Shown here: in pieces, positions 7,685 to 15,716 of the stretch
How positions within the stretch are numbered: position 1 is the first letter of the stretch
Layout of the letters: each line of letters opens with the position of its first letter
Assembly (NCBI GenBank): GCA_015655355.1
Contig: JAATFG010000089.1
Coordinates: 1-38,310 of the forward strand
DNA: 38,310 bases
Source: Lysobacterales bacterium
GTDB lineage: Bacteria > Pseudomonadota > Gammaproteobacteria > Xanthomonadales > Xanthomonadaceae
Reading direction: 5' to 3'
Notes under the pieces: generated by a model
What the model saw: the letters and a program-made list of their open reading frames with translations, nothing else
The model's database searches: none
What the model was told of the DNA's origin: nothing
Program-made: the position numbers and the translations under genes

Positions 7685-8660
7685 TGGGAACCTCCGGGTT
7701 TTCTGCGTGCGTGTCGTGGCCGGTGAGGGTCAGGAACACCTCGTCCAGCGTCGGTTTCTGCACGCTCACCTCGCTCAAGTGGATGCCGGCATCGCGCAGG
7801 CCGAGCAGCACGTCGGTGACCTTGTCGGCCTCGCGCATCGGGGCATTCAACGCGCTCGCCTCGGGCGAGCGAATCGCGGCGATGCCCAGGTGCGTCTCGA
7901 CGATGCTCTGCGCCGCATCCAGTTGCGCGTCGTTGTCCAGGCACAGATGCAAGGTCGCGGTGCCGACGGATTTCTTAAGTTCGTCCGGCGTGCCCTCGGC
8001 GACGACCTTGCCGCGGTCGATCACGGCGATGCGATCGGCCAACTGGTCGGCTTCGTCCAGGTACTGCGTGGTCAGCAGCACCGTCGAGCCGGTGCGCACC
8101 AGGCGGCGAATCGTGTCCCACATCTGCGCGCGGGTGCGCGGGTCGAGGCCGGTGGTGGGCTCGTCGAGAAAGATCAACGGCGGTTGCGCGATCAGGCTTG
8201 CTGCCAGATCGAGACGCCGGCGCATGCCGCCGGAAAACTGGCTCAAGGGACGCTTGGCCGCATCCAGCAAAGCGAATTCTTCGAGCAATTCGTGCGCCTT
8301 TTTTCTGGCCGCCTTCGCGTCCAGGCCCAGCAGGCGCGAGAAGATCACCAGGTTCTCGCTCGCTGAAAGCGCTTCATCCACCGAGGCATACTGGCCAGTG
8401 ACGCCGATCAACTGGCGCACGACCTGCGGCGACTGCGCCACGTCGTGGCCGAACACCTTGGCCGTGCCCGCATCGGGCCGCAACAGCGTCGCCAGCATGT
8501 TGATCGTGGTGGTCTTGCCCGCGCCATTGGGGCCAAGCACGCCGTAGATGCTGCCGGCGGACACGCGCAGGTCGAGGCCATCGACCGCGCGATGCGCGCC
8601 GAAAGCCTTGACCAGTCCGCGCGCTTCGATGGCAAGGGTTTGCGTGTCGTGCAGATTCAT
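7677..8660 (-). CDS. ABC transporter ATP-binding protein (DrrA family)
   Basis: Energising subunit of the exporter, 327 residues. Walker A GPNGAGKTTT, signature FSGGMRRRLDLA, Walker B LIFLDEPTTGLDP and a switch region TTQYLDEADQLAD, where Gln replaces the usual His as is typical of DrrA-type proteins. Residues after about 230 form the extra C-terminal domain of this family (ending near KPTLDEVFLTLTGH). The ATG overlaps the stop of the upstream membrane-protein gene (ATGA, 8657-8660), and its own end overlaps the permease start, so the three genes are translationally linked. Confidence 0.94.
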   Translation of the reverse strand: MNLHDTQTLAIEARGLVKAFGAHRAVDGLDLRVSAGSIYGVLGPNGAGKTTTINMLATLLRPDAGTAKVFGHDVAQSPQVVRQLIGVTGQYASVDEALSASENLVIFSRLLGLDAKAARKKAHELLEEFALLDAAKRPLSQFSGGMRRRLDLAASLIAQPPLIFLDEPTTGLDPRTRAQMWDTIRRLVRTGSTVLLTTQYLDEADQLADRIAVIDRGKVVAEGTPDELKKSVGTATLHLCLDNDAQLDAAQSIVETHLGIAAIRSPEASALNAPMREADKVTDVLLGLRDAGIHLSEVSVQKPTLDEVFLTLTGHDTHAENPEVPNA

Positions 8661-9046
8661 CGTGCATCCCGCGGCGGGTTTTCGCCGGCATCGGCATCGA
8701 AGGGGTTCCACTCGCCGCCGAACTGCGCCTTGATCCGCATCTTGATCTGCGCCTTCAACTGCTCGCGCTCTTCCGGGCTCATGTTTTCCCAGCGTTGGCG
8801 CCGTCCATCCCGGCGACCGAAACCGCCGTGGCCGCGCATGCCGAACAGGAGTTTGCACAACAACAACAAACCCAGCGCATGCCGGTAGTCGATTCGATGG
8901 ACCCCGGTGAACAGCGCCGGCATCAACCAGTTCCACAACAGCATGACCAAGGCGCCAGCGACGGCAAGGCCCGCGAGCATGAGCAAGGCCATCGCGAGAA
9001 ACTTCGTCTTGCGTCCGAATCGGTTGCCGAAAAACGACTTGCGCAT
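8657..9046 (-). CDS. Membrane protein of unknown function in the ECF-sigma/ABC operon
   Basis: A 129-residue protein with a basic N-terminus, a long hydrophobic helix (about 17-45), a second shorter one (about 55-69) and a charged C-terminal half rich in Arg, Gly and Glu with MSPEEREQLKAQIKMR. No known domain is recognised. It sits 12 bases after the ECF sigma gene and overlaps the ABC ATPase gene by four bases. This place suggests either a regulator of the sigma factor or an accessory subunit of the exporter. It lacks an obvious zinc-binding anti-sigma motif. Confidence 0.8.
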   Translation of the reverse strand: MRKSFFGNRFGRKTKFLAMALLMLAGLAVAGALVMLLWNWLMPALFTGVHRIDYRHALGLLLLCKLLFGMRGHGGFGRRDGRRQRWENMSPEEREQLKAQIKMRIKAQFGGEWNPFDADAGENPPRDAR

Positions 9047-9058
9047 TGTGTTTTCTCC

Positions 9059-9613
9059 TCAAAAAAGTTCGTCGTACAAGGGTTGCAGCCGGATTCTCAA
9101 ATGCAGCACGGCCTGTCTTTTCCAGCCCAGCAAGGTGTTGAGGTTGGTGCCGCTGGCGGCGGCCATGTCCTTGAAGCTGCGCCCTTCCAGCTCGTGGGCG
9201 ATGAACACTTCGCGCTGCCGCGCCGGCAATTCCCGCAAGGCCAGCGCGATGGCTTCCAGCAAGGCGGCGCGCGCGAAGGCCGCTTCCGGCCCGCCATCGG
9301 GACTGGGCAAAGCCTGCTCCAGCCAATGGTGTTCCACCTCCTCGTCTTCGCCGTTCGCCGAGACGGCGGACAAGGGTTCCTCGCGCCTCTTGCGGAAGCG
9401 GTCGATGATGCGGTTGCGCGCCACGCGGAACAGCCATGCGCCGACCTGTTCGATGGGTTCGGGCAACCGCCATGCCTCGACCAGCTCGAACAGCACGTCC
9501 TGCAAAATGTCTTCCGCCTCGCCCAGATGCGACACCCGCCGACGGATGAAACTGCGCAGACGGCCGCGTTCGCGCGCAATGATTTCCGCCAGGTGTTGGT
9601 TCTGCTCATCCAT
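9059..9613 (-). CDS. ECF-family RNA polymerase sigma factor
   Basis: A 184-residue sigma-70-like factor from the ATG at 9613. Region 2 shows GEAEDILQDVLFELVEAW and WLFRVARNRIIDRFR; region 4 shows LPARQREVFIAHELEGRSFKDMAA and a recognition segment TNLNTLLGWKRQAV. An in-frame GTG 13 codons upstream (9652) would give 197 residues. A GGAACG element at about 9664-9669 resembles a sigma-E-class -35; if it is the promoter, the transcript would start after the GTG and favour the ATG. First gene of an operon with a small membrane protein and a DrrA/DrrB exporter. Confidence 0.9.
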   Translation of the reverse strand: MDEQNQHLAEIIARERGRLRSFIRRRVSHLGEAEDILQDVLFELVEAWRLPEPIEQVGAWLFRVARNRIIDRFRKRREEPLSAVSANGEDEEVEHHWLEQALPSPDGGPEAAFARAALLEAIALALRELPARQREVFIAHELEGRSFKDMAAASGTNLNTLLGWKRQAVLHLRIRLQPLYDELF

Positions 9614-9712
9614 CGGTGCAGGGGGACGTTGCGGGTTAAGTGTCGTATCCACACCAGTGTTGACGTTCCAGCGCAGGAAATATTGTGGACGGGCGGAAAT
9701 TCATGCTGGAAC

Positions 9713-9740
9713 AAAAAAGCCCCGCATTCCGCGGGGCTTT
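9713..9740 (-). terminator. Intrinsic terminator of the SH3 protein gene
   Basis: A 10-bp stem, AAAGCCCCGC with GCGGGGCTTT, closes a 5-base loop; on the minus strand six T follow. It lies 15 bases after the SH3-protein stop codon and isolates that gene from the ECF sigma operon. Confidence 0.88.
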
Positions 9741-9754
9741 CGTTTTCCGCGCAA

Positions 9755-10645
9755 TCAGCGCGATTCCTTTGGCTTGCCGTGCGCCTGTGGCGGCGGACGG
9801 TTGTTGCCGCCAGCGCTCGGCGGGTGTGCCGCCGGCCGGTTCGGTTGCGCGGGGCGGTTCGGCTGGCCATTGCCCGGCAGGTGCGGCGTGTTGCCCGTCG
9901 GCGGACGCGATGGCTGCGGCGGGCGGTTCGGCGGGCTGTTGCCCGTCGGCGGGCGCGACGACTGCGGCGGGCGGTTCGGCTGGCCATTCCCCGGCGAATG
10001 CGGCGGACGATTCGGCTGGCCATTGCCCGGCGAATGCGGCGGACGGTTCGGCTGGCCATTGCCCGGCGAATGCGGCGGACGGTTCGGCTGGCCGTTGCCC
10101 GGCGAATGCGGTGGACGGTTCGGCTGGCTGTTGCCCGGCGGACGCGACGAGTGCGGCGGGCGATTGTGCGGCGGCGGCCGGTGCTGTGGCGGCCTGATCG
10201 GCGGACGCGGCGGCGGGCGATAACCCATCCATTGGTTGCGGTGTGCATACCAACTGCGGTTGCGGTACCAGGTATCCCAGTAGGTGCCGAAGACGAAGCT
10301 GACGATCGGCAAGCCGATCTGCACGCCATAGGAACTGACGACCAGCGGCTGGCCACCGTCGTCGTAATACTCCAGGTACGCCGCCGACACCCAGCCGCGG
10401 TTGTAGCCGGCGGCCACGTCGCACCACGACCAGTCGTTGGTGCAGCCATACACCTGCACGCTGGTGTCGTACGGCAGGAACGCAACCAGCGGATAGCCGA
10501 CATCCGGGCCGGTGCGCAGGTTCACCCCGGAATTGGTGTACGCGGCGGTTTGCGCCGCGGCGATGCCCGGCACGGCCAGCGCGGCGACGGCACACGCGGA
10601 AATCCAGGTCTTGAACAGACGCGACTTGAGCGAACGCGACTTCAT
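9755..10645 (-). CDS. Secreted SH3-domain protein with Pro/Asn-rich repeat tail
   Basis: A 296-residue exported protein. A signal peptide (about 1-31, ending AVPGIAAA) is followed by a bacterial SH3 domain (about 33-95; SGVNLRTGPDVGYPLVAFLP and a GWVSAAYLEYY end) and an aromatic segment (FGTYWDTWYRNRSWY). From about residue 165 to the end the chain is Pro/Asn/Arg-rich and contains four near-identical copies of the 12-residue unit PNRPPHSPGNGQ plus degenerate copies. The ATG at 10645 has AAGGA eight bases upstream; an earlier in-frame Met would not give a signal peptide. SH3 domains of this type often bind peptidoglycan; the tail may span or bind the cell wall. The exact role is unknown. Confidence 0.85.
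   Translation of the reverse strand: MKSRSLKSRLFKTWISACAVAALAVPGIAAAQTAAYTNSGVNLRTGPDVGYPLVAFLPYDTSVQVYGCTNDWSWCDVAAGYNRGWVSAAYLEYYDDGGQPLVVSSYGVQIGLPIVSFVFGTYWDTWYRNRSWYAHRNQWMGYRPPPRPPIRPPQHRPPPHNRPPHSSRPPGNSQPNRPPHSPGNGQPNRPPHSPGNGQPNRPPHSPGNGQPNRPPHSPGNGQPNRPPQSSRPPTGNSPPNRPPQPSRPPTGNTPHLPGNGQPNRPAQPNRPAAHPPSAGGNNRPPPQAHGKPKESR
9973..10152 (-). repeat. 36-bp coding tandem repeat, four full copies and a partial one
   Basis: Copies begin at 9973, 10009, 10045 and 10081, with a diverged partial fifth at 10117. Adjacent copies differ at only a few bases, including silent ones. Each encodes the 12-residue unit PNRPPHSPGNGQ (permuted). The near-identity at DNA level suggests recent copy-number change. 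Confidence 0.92.
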
Positions 10646-10675
10646 GGTACCCGTCCTTTGGTTGAATGCGGCCGC

Positions 10676-10681
10676 ATTATG
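10676..10681 (-). promoter_or_regulatory. Candidate -10 element of the SH3 protein gene
   Basis: CATAAT on the minus strand, 30 bases before the start codon; a predicted transcript start near 10669 leaves a 24-base leader containing AAGGA. No good -35 is seen at 16-18 bp. Confidence 0.35.
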
Positions 10682-10757
10682 CACCGCTTCAAGACGGGCA
10701 ACGACCGCCGGCAAGCGGACGTTGACAAGGCGCTGCGGGCATTCAGCGCGCAGCCGT

Positions 10758-11111
10758 CTACATGGTGAAGGTCGGTTTGTCGGCATTCAGCGCGCCGCCG
10801 AGCAATGACTCGACGCGCTCCTTGACCGCCAGGCCTTCCGGCGTCCTCGAGAACTGCACGCCGATGCCGGCGGCGCGGTTGCCCTGCGCGCCGACCGGGG
10901 TGATCCACACCACCTTGCCGGCCACCGGCAGGCGCTCGCTGGATTCGGGCAGGGTCAGCAGCAGGAACACCTCGTCGCCGAGCGCGTACTTCTTCGGCGT
11001 CGGCACGAAGATGCCGCCGCCCTGCACGTACGGAATGTACGCGGTGTAGAGCTGCGCCTTGTCCTTCACCGCCAGTGAAAGAATGCCTTGCCGGCCACCT
11101 GCTGCGCTCAT
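10758..11111 (-). CDS. pilZ: Type IV pilus assembly protein PilZ
   Basis: Cytoplasmic PilZ-fold protein needed for type IV pilus biogenesis and twitching. The 117-residue sequence (MSAAGGRQGILSLAVKD to NADKPTFTM) matches the xanthomonad PilZ pattern along its length, including GGGIFVPTPKKY and LPVAGKVVWITP. It lacks the RxxxR and (D/N)xSxxG motifs that bind cyclic di-GMP, as expected for PilZ proper. Last gene of the fab-tmk-holB cluster, about 30 bases after holB. Confidence 0.95.
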   Translation of the reverse strand: MSAAGGRQGILSLAVKDKAQLYTAYIPYVQGGGIFVPTPKKYALGDEVFLLLTLPESSERLPVAGKVVWITPVGAQGNRAAGIGVQFSRTPEGLAVKERVESLLGGALNADKPTFTM

Positions 11112-11140
11112 TGCTGGATTTCCTCGTTCCCCGTGGGCCG

Positions 11141-12091
11141 CTACGTCGCCCGCGCCGGCTTGCCGCGCCAGGCCACGAGCAGTTCTTCCACCGCCAAGTC
11201 GCCGCGCACCGTGCTGCGCAACAGCTCGCGGGTGCGGTTGGCGGCATCGAACCACGTCGCCAGCTTGTGCAGCCGTGCCGCATCCGTCAAGGACGACGCG
11301 CGGGCAAGCGCCAAATCTGCGGCATGGCGCAAACGCAAATCCGCGAATGCGTCCGCAGTCCAGCGCTGCGCCAGTTCGACCGCACCGGCCTTGCCCTGCT
11401 CCAGCCGGTCGAGATCGGCCTCGACCTGGCGGCGCAAGTCGAGGCCGGCGCCGTTCAACCATTCGTGGGCCAGGCCCGGATGGCCGCGCGCGGCGTCCAG
11501 CGCCTCGCGCGCGGCCGTTTCGGAATGGCCCTGTGCGATGAGCCACTGCAGCGCCTCGGCGCGCGGCGGCAGCTTGAATTCGAGCTTCTGGCAGCGGCTG
11601 CGGATCGTCGCCGGCAAGCGCATCGGATCGCTGCTGAGCAGCCACAGGTAACGGCCCGGCGCCGGTTCCTCCAGCGTCTTCAACAAGGCATTCCACGCCG
11701 CGCGATTGACCGCGTCGGCTGGATCGACGATGGCGATCTGCGCCTGCCCATACTGCGGCGTCAGCACCAGTCGCTGCGAGAGTTCGCGGATCTGTTCGAT
11801 GACGATTTCGGTGCGCAGCTTGTCGCCGGCCTTGTTCGGGATGAACGAGACGAGGTGCAGGTCCGGATGCGTGCCGGCTTCGATCAATTGCAGGCTGCGC
11901 CCGCGCGCGTCGCCGCCGCCCAGCACGTGTCGCGCCAGCGCATCGGCCACGGCGCGCTTGCCCAACCCGGCCGGTCCGCAGATCAGCAGGCCATGGCCGA
12001 AGCGCCCGGCCGCGAGCGCGGCGACGGCATGGTCGTAGGCGCGCTGTTGCCACGGCGCAAACGGGCGATCCTGACGCGGGACGGCGCTCAT
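11141..12091 (-). CDS. holB: DNA polymerase III subunit delta' (HolB) without zinc module
   Basis: Clamp-loader subunit of the replicative polymerase. The 316-residue protein has the RFC-like AAA+ pattern: GPAGLGKRA (39-47), IAIVDPADAVNRAAWNALLKTLEEP and a sensor region SDPMRLPATIRSRCQKLEF, followed by a helical C-terminal collar. The four-cysteine zinc module that E. coli delta' carries just after the P-loop helix is missing: residues 50-75 contain no Cys. The start codon overlaps the tmk stop (ATGA, 12088-12091). Confidence 0.93.
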   Translation of the reverse strand: MSAVPRQDRPFAPWQQRAYDHAVAALAAGRFGHGLLICGPAGLGKRAVADALARHVLGGGDARGRSLQLIEAGTHPDLHLVSFIPNKAGDKLRTEIVIEQIRELSQRLVLTPQYGQAQIAIVDPADAVNRAAWNALLKTLEEPAPGRYLWLLSSDPMRLPATIRSRCQKLEFKLPPRAEALQWLIAQGHSETAAREALDAARGHPGLAHEWLNGAGLDLRRQVEADLDRLEQGKAGAVELAQRWTADAFADLRLRHAADLALARASSLTDAARLHKLATWFDAANRTRELLRSTVRGDLAVEELLVAWRGKPARAT

Positions 12092-12735
12092 GCCTGCGTG
12101 TCCAGCCAGGCATCGACCGCGCGCTCCACCGCGGCACCGACCTGCGCGGGCGATTGCGAGGCATCGATGACCCGGAAACGCTGCGGATCGTTCGCCGCAC
12201 GCTTGCGGAACCCTTCGCGCACGCGCTCGAAGAAATCGTCGTGCTCGCTCTCGATGCGGTCGGGAAACAGGTCGCGGCCGGCGGTGCGCGCGCGGCCTTC
12301 GCGCACGTCGAGGTCGAGCAGCAAGGTCAATCCCGGCACGATGCCAACGACCCGCTTTTCCAGTTCGGCGACGAAGGCTTCGTCGATGCCGCGGCCGGCC
12401 GCCTGGTAGGCATAGCTGGAATCGGTGAAGCGGTCGGACAGCACCCACGCGCCGCGGCGCAATGCAGGGCGGATCACCTCGCGCACGTGTTGCGCGCGCG
12501 CGGCGAACATCAGCAGCAATTCGGTTTCCGGCGCGAGCTTTTCGTCGTGCCTGGACAACAACAGTTCGCGGATGCGTTCGGCCAGCGGCGTGCCGCCGGG
12601 TTCGCGCGTCACCACCACCTCGTGCCCGCGCGCCTGCAAGGCTTCGCGGATGACGTCGAGCGCGGTGGTCTTGCCCGCGCCCTCGCCGCCTTCGAGGGTG
12701 ACGAAATGCGGGTGGCGAATCGGGGCAAGGCTCAT
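12088..12735 (-). CDS. tmk: Thymidylate kinase
   Basis: Phosphorylates dTMP to dTDP for DNA synthesis. The 215-residue product has the P-loop EGGEGAGKTT, the TREPGGTPLAE segment, SDRFTDSSYAYQ (the DR substrate-binding motif) and an arginine-bearing lid region. It is in the usual place between mltG (13-base gap) and holB (4-base overlap). Confidence 0.97.
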   Translation of the reverse strand: MSLAPIRHPHFVTLEGGEGAGKTTALDVIREALQARGHEVVVTREPGGTPLAERIRELLLSRHDEKLAPETELLLMFAARAQHVREVIRPALRRGAWVLSDRFTDSSYAYQAAGRGIDEAFVAELEKRVVGIVPGLTLLLDLDVREGRARTAGRDLFPDRIESEHDDFFERVREGFRKRAANDPQRFRVIDASQSPAQVGAAVERAVDAWLDTQA

Positions 12736-12748
12736 GGACGACGAATTT

Positions 12749-13822
12749 CTATCTGGGCTGGTTGCGGTTGCGCTCGCGGTATTCGCGCAGGTAACTGGCC
12801 ACCGCCGCATCGTGCTCGGCCAGGGTCTTGGAGAATACATGATGGCCGCTGCCATCGCCCACCGCGACGAAATACAGCGCATCGCCCGGTGCCGGATGCA
12901 CCGCGGCCTCCAGCGAAGCGCGGCCGGGCATCGCGATCGGCGTCGGCGGCAGGCCGTCGCGGGTGTAGGTGTTGTAGGGCGTGTCGGTTTCCAGGTCCTT
13001 CCTGTGGATGTTGCCGTCGTAGGCCGCGCCGATGCCGTAGATCACGCTCGGGTCGGTCTGCAGGCGCATGCCGATCTGCAGCCGGCGCACGAACACGCCG
13101 GCGATCTGCGGGCGCTCTTCCGCGGCGGCGGTTTCCTTCTCCACCAGCGAGGCGAGGATCAGCGCGTCGTCCGGCGACTGCAGCGGCAGGTCCGGCGTGC
13201 GCGCGGCCCATGCTTGCACCAGTTCCTTGTCCATCGCCGCGTGGGCGCGCTCGAGCAGCGCAATGTCGCTGTCGCCGCGCGAATACACATAGGTTTCCGG
13301 CAGGAAGCGGCCTTCCGGATGTTCGCCGGCATGGCCGATCGCGGCCATCAGCTCGGCATCGGTCAGGCCCGCCGTCTGCAGTTTCAGCGGCGTGGCCTGC
13401 GCCAGCGCCGCGCGCAACTGGCGGATGTTCCAGCCTTCGACGAGGGTGAATTTGTATTGCACGGTCTTGCCGCTGCACAGCAGGCGCAGCAGGTCTTCGG
13501 CACTCATGCCCGGCTGCAGCGCGTATTCGCCGGCCTTCAGGTGCGCGGCGACATCGAGCTTCTTCGCCAGCGCGCGCCATTCGAGATCGACGCCGTCACC
13601 CACGCCCTGCGCGCGCAGCTTGTGCAGCAGCTTCGGCACCGTATCACCGGGCGCGACGACGAGGGTCGCGCCGGCCCCGATGCCGTGCAACGGCGCGCCG
13701 GCGAAACTGCTGTAGCGCTGCCACACCCACGCGCCGCCGGCGACCGCGACCAGCAGCAACAGCAGCAACGCGGTGCGCAGCACGCGCAGGCAACCACCGC
13801 CCTTTTTGCGCTTGGAGACCAC
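12749..13822 (-). CDS. mltG: Endolytic murein transglycosylase MltG (YceG)
   Basis: Inner-membrane lytic transglycosylase that cuts nascent glycan strands. 357 residues: a basic N-terminus and one membrane helix (about 15-33), a LysM-like segment and the YceG catalytic domain with EGWNIRQLR, ASLVEKETAA (catalytic Glu) and MRLQTDPSVIYG. The start is a GTG at 13822 with GGAG five bases before it. It is the first gene after the fabF terminator; the pabB/pabC gene seen here in many relatives is absent. Confidence 0.95.
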   Translation of the reverse strand: MVSKRKKGGGCLRVLRTALLLLLLVAVAGGAWVWQRYSSFAGAPLHGIGAGATLVVAPGDTVPKLLHKLRAQGVGDGVDLEWRALAKKLDVAAHLKAGEYALQPGMSAEDLLRLLCSGKTVQYKFTLVEGWNIRQLRAALAQATPLKLQTAGLTDAELMAAIGHAGEHPEGRFLPETYVYSRGDSDIALLERAHAAMDKELVQAWAARTPDLPLQSPDDALILASLVEKETAAAEERPQIAGVFVRRLQIGMRLQTDPSVIYGIGAAYDGNIHRKDLETDTPYNTYTRDGLPPTPIAMPGRASLEAAVHPAPGDALYFVAVGDGSGHHVFSKTLAEHDAAVASYLREYRERNRNQPR

Positions 13823-13937
13823 GGCAACTCCACAGTGTTTCGACCGCGCGCAGGATAACCGCTGGCGGCCGCGAATTCCGCGACGGAATCTTCACCGTGC
13901 AGCCAAAGCGTGCGCCGCATCGCACGTCGCGCAAATG

Positions 13938-13960
13938 CAAAACGCCGCACGAAGCGGCGC
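13938..13960 (-). terminator. Intrinsic terminator after fabF
   Basis: On the minus strand CGCCGC-TTCGT-GCGGCG is followed by TTTT, about 65 bases after the fabF stop. It separates fabF from the mltG-tmk-holB-pilZ genes. The T-run is short. Confidence 0.65.
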
Positions 13961-14023
13961 TTGCGGAACGGCATCACGCGACAGGTCGGGTGCGCCTGCG
14001 CGTCCATTTCCGGTTCAAGCGCG

Positions 14024-15259
14024 TCAAATGCGCTTGAACACCAGCGTGCCGTTGGTGCCGCCGAAGCCGAAGCCGTTGGACACCGCGACGTCGATCTTCG
14101 CTTCGCGCGCCACGTTCGGCACATAATCGAGGTCGCAGCCTTCGCCCGGGTTGTCGAGGTTGATCGTCGGCGGGACGATGCCGTGGTGGATCGCGAGCAC
14201 GCTGAAGATCGCTTCCACGCCACCGGCCGCGCCGAGCAAGTGGCCGGTCATCGACTTGGTGCTGCTGACCATGAGCTTGTACGCGTGGTCGCCGAGCGCG
14301 CGCTTGATCGCCAGGGTCTCGGCGATGTCGCCCTGCGGCGTCGAGGTGCCGTGCGCGTTTAGGTATTGCACGTCGCTCGGGTTGACCTTCGCGTCCTTCA
14401 TCGCCGCGACCAGGCAGCGCGCCGGGCCTTCGCCGTTCTCGCTCGGCGCGGTCATGTGGTGCGCGTCGGACGAAGCGCCGAAACCGGCAAGCTCCGCGTA
14501 GATGCGCGCGCCGCGCGCCTTGGCGTGTTCGTATTCCTCGAGGATCAGGATGCCGGCGCCGTCGCCCATCACGAAACCGTCGCGGTCCCTGTCCCACGGA
14601 CGCGAGGCGCGGGCCGGTTCGTCGTTGCGCGTGCTCATCGCCTTCATCGAGCAGAAACCGGCAACCGAGGTCGGCGCCGTGCCCAGTTCCGCACCGCCGG
14701 CGACCATCACGTCGGCATCGCCGTACTGGATGGTGCGCATCGCACTGCCGATGCTGTGGTTGGACGTCGCGCACGCCGACACCACCGAATAGCTCGGGCC
14801 TTTCAGGCCCTTGATGATGCTCAGCTGGCCCGGCAGCATGTTGATGATCGTGCTCGGCACGTAGAACGGCGAGACCTTGCGTGCACCGCCCTCGTTGAGG
14901 CGCAGGGTCTGCTCCTCGATGCCGTGGATGCCGCCGATGCCCGAACCGATGATCGCGCCGATGCGCTCGGCGTTGGCTTCGGTGATCTCCAGCCCGGCGT
15001 CTTCCAGCGCCATGAACGACGCGGCGAGGCCGTAGTGGATGAACGGGTCCATCTTCTTCGCATCCTTCGGATTGACGAAGGCGGTGGGATCGAAGTTGCG
15101 CACTTCGCCGGCGATTTTGGTGCTGAAACCTTCGGTATCGAACGAGGTGATCGGGCCGATGCCGGAACGCCCGTTGACGATGCCATCCCAACTGCTGGCC
15201 AGATCATTGCCCAGCGGCGAGACGATGCCCATGCCGGTGACGACGACGCGACGGCTCAT
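14024..15259 (-). CDS. fabF: 3-oxoacyl-[ACP] synthase II (FabF)
   Basis: Condenses acyl-ACP with malonyl-ACP in the elongation cycle of type II fatty-acid synthesis. 411 residues starting MSRRVVVTGMGIVSPLGND. The Cys-His-His triad is visible: Cys near 163 in VSACATSNHSIG, His in NAHGTSTPQGD and His in KSMTGHLLGAAGG, with the C-terminal GFGFGGTNGTLVF. Preceded by acpP with a 134-base gap. Confidence 0.97.
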   Translation of the reverse strand: MSRRVVVTGMGIVSPLGNDLASSWDGIVNGRSGIGPITSFDTEGFSTKIAGEVRNFDPTAFVNPKDAKKMDPFIHYGLAASFMALEDAGLEITEANAERIGAIIGSGIGGIHGIEEQTLRLNEGGARKVSPFYVPSTIINMLPGQLSIIKGLKGPSYSVVSACATSNHSIGSAMRTIQYGDADVMVAGGAELGTAPTSVAGFCSMKAMSTRNDEPARASRPWDRDRDGFVMGDGAGILILEEYEHAKARGARIYAELAGFGASSDAHHMTAPSENGEGPARCLVAAMKDAKVNPSDVQYLNAHGTSTPQGDIAETLAIKRALGDHAYKLMVSSTKSMTGHLLGAAGGVEAIFSVLAIHHGIVPPTINLDNPGEGCDLDYVPNVAREAKIDVAVSNGFGFGGTNGTLVFKRI

Positions 15260-15393
15260 GGCTGCTCCTTGAATCCGTGATCTGTGGCGCATGGCGCCGG
15301 TTGCGAATACGACCGAGGCCGCTTCAAGCGGCCCCGGGCTGTGTTGCTGACTGCTCCGCGGCGGCTCCTGCGCCATGCAGGAACCGGCACCGC

Positions 15394-15633
15394 TCACGCC
15401 TTGACGTGGGCCTTGACGTAGTCGATGGCCTGCTGCACCGAGGTGATCTTCTCGGCATCCTCGTCCGGGATTTCGCACTCGAATTCCTCTTCCAGCGCCA
15501 TCACCAGTTCGACGGTGTCCAGCGAGTCGGCGCCCAGGTCGTCGACGAACGACGCGCTGTTGGTGACTTCTTCTTCTTTCACGCCGAGTTGTTCGACGAC
15601 GATCTTCTTGACGCGCTCTTCAATGGTGCTCAT
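15394..15633 (-). CDS. acpP: Acyl carrier protein
   Basis: Carries growing acyl chains on a 4'-phosphopantetheine arm. 79 residues, strongly acidic; the modified Ser lies in [16 protein letters not shown] sits eight bases before the ATG. An A/T-rich stretch between fabG and acpP (T6 and T5 runs on the minus strand at about 15661-15673) may mark a processing or transcription signal. Confidence 0.98.
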   Translation of the reverse strand: MSTIEERVKKIVVEQLGVKEEEVTNSASFVDDLGADSLDTVELVMALEEEFECEIPDEDAEKITSVQQAIDYVKAHVKA

Positions 15634-15716
15634 GTGATTCGCTCCGGATGGAGTTGATTGGAAAAAGAAAAAACGGCTGCCGCCCCTGGACCGCGACTTG
15701 GGTAGTTTACAACCAA

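Noticed and set aside
9973-10152. Regular 36-bp repeats that could suggest a CRISPR array
   Set aside because: Copies are directly joined with no spacers, and they encode an in-frame 12-residue protein repeat.
13823-14023. Possible remnant of a pab gene between fabF and mltG
   Set aside because: The 201 bases hold only a terminator and no frame resembling PabB or PabC.
15312-15328. Small GGCCGC/GCGGCC hairpin between acpP and fabF
   Set aside because: Short stem without a T-run in GC-rich DNA; no clear role.
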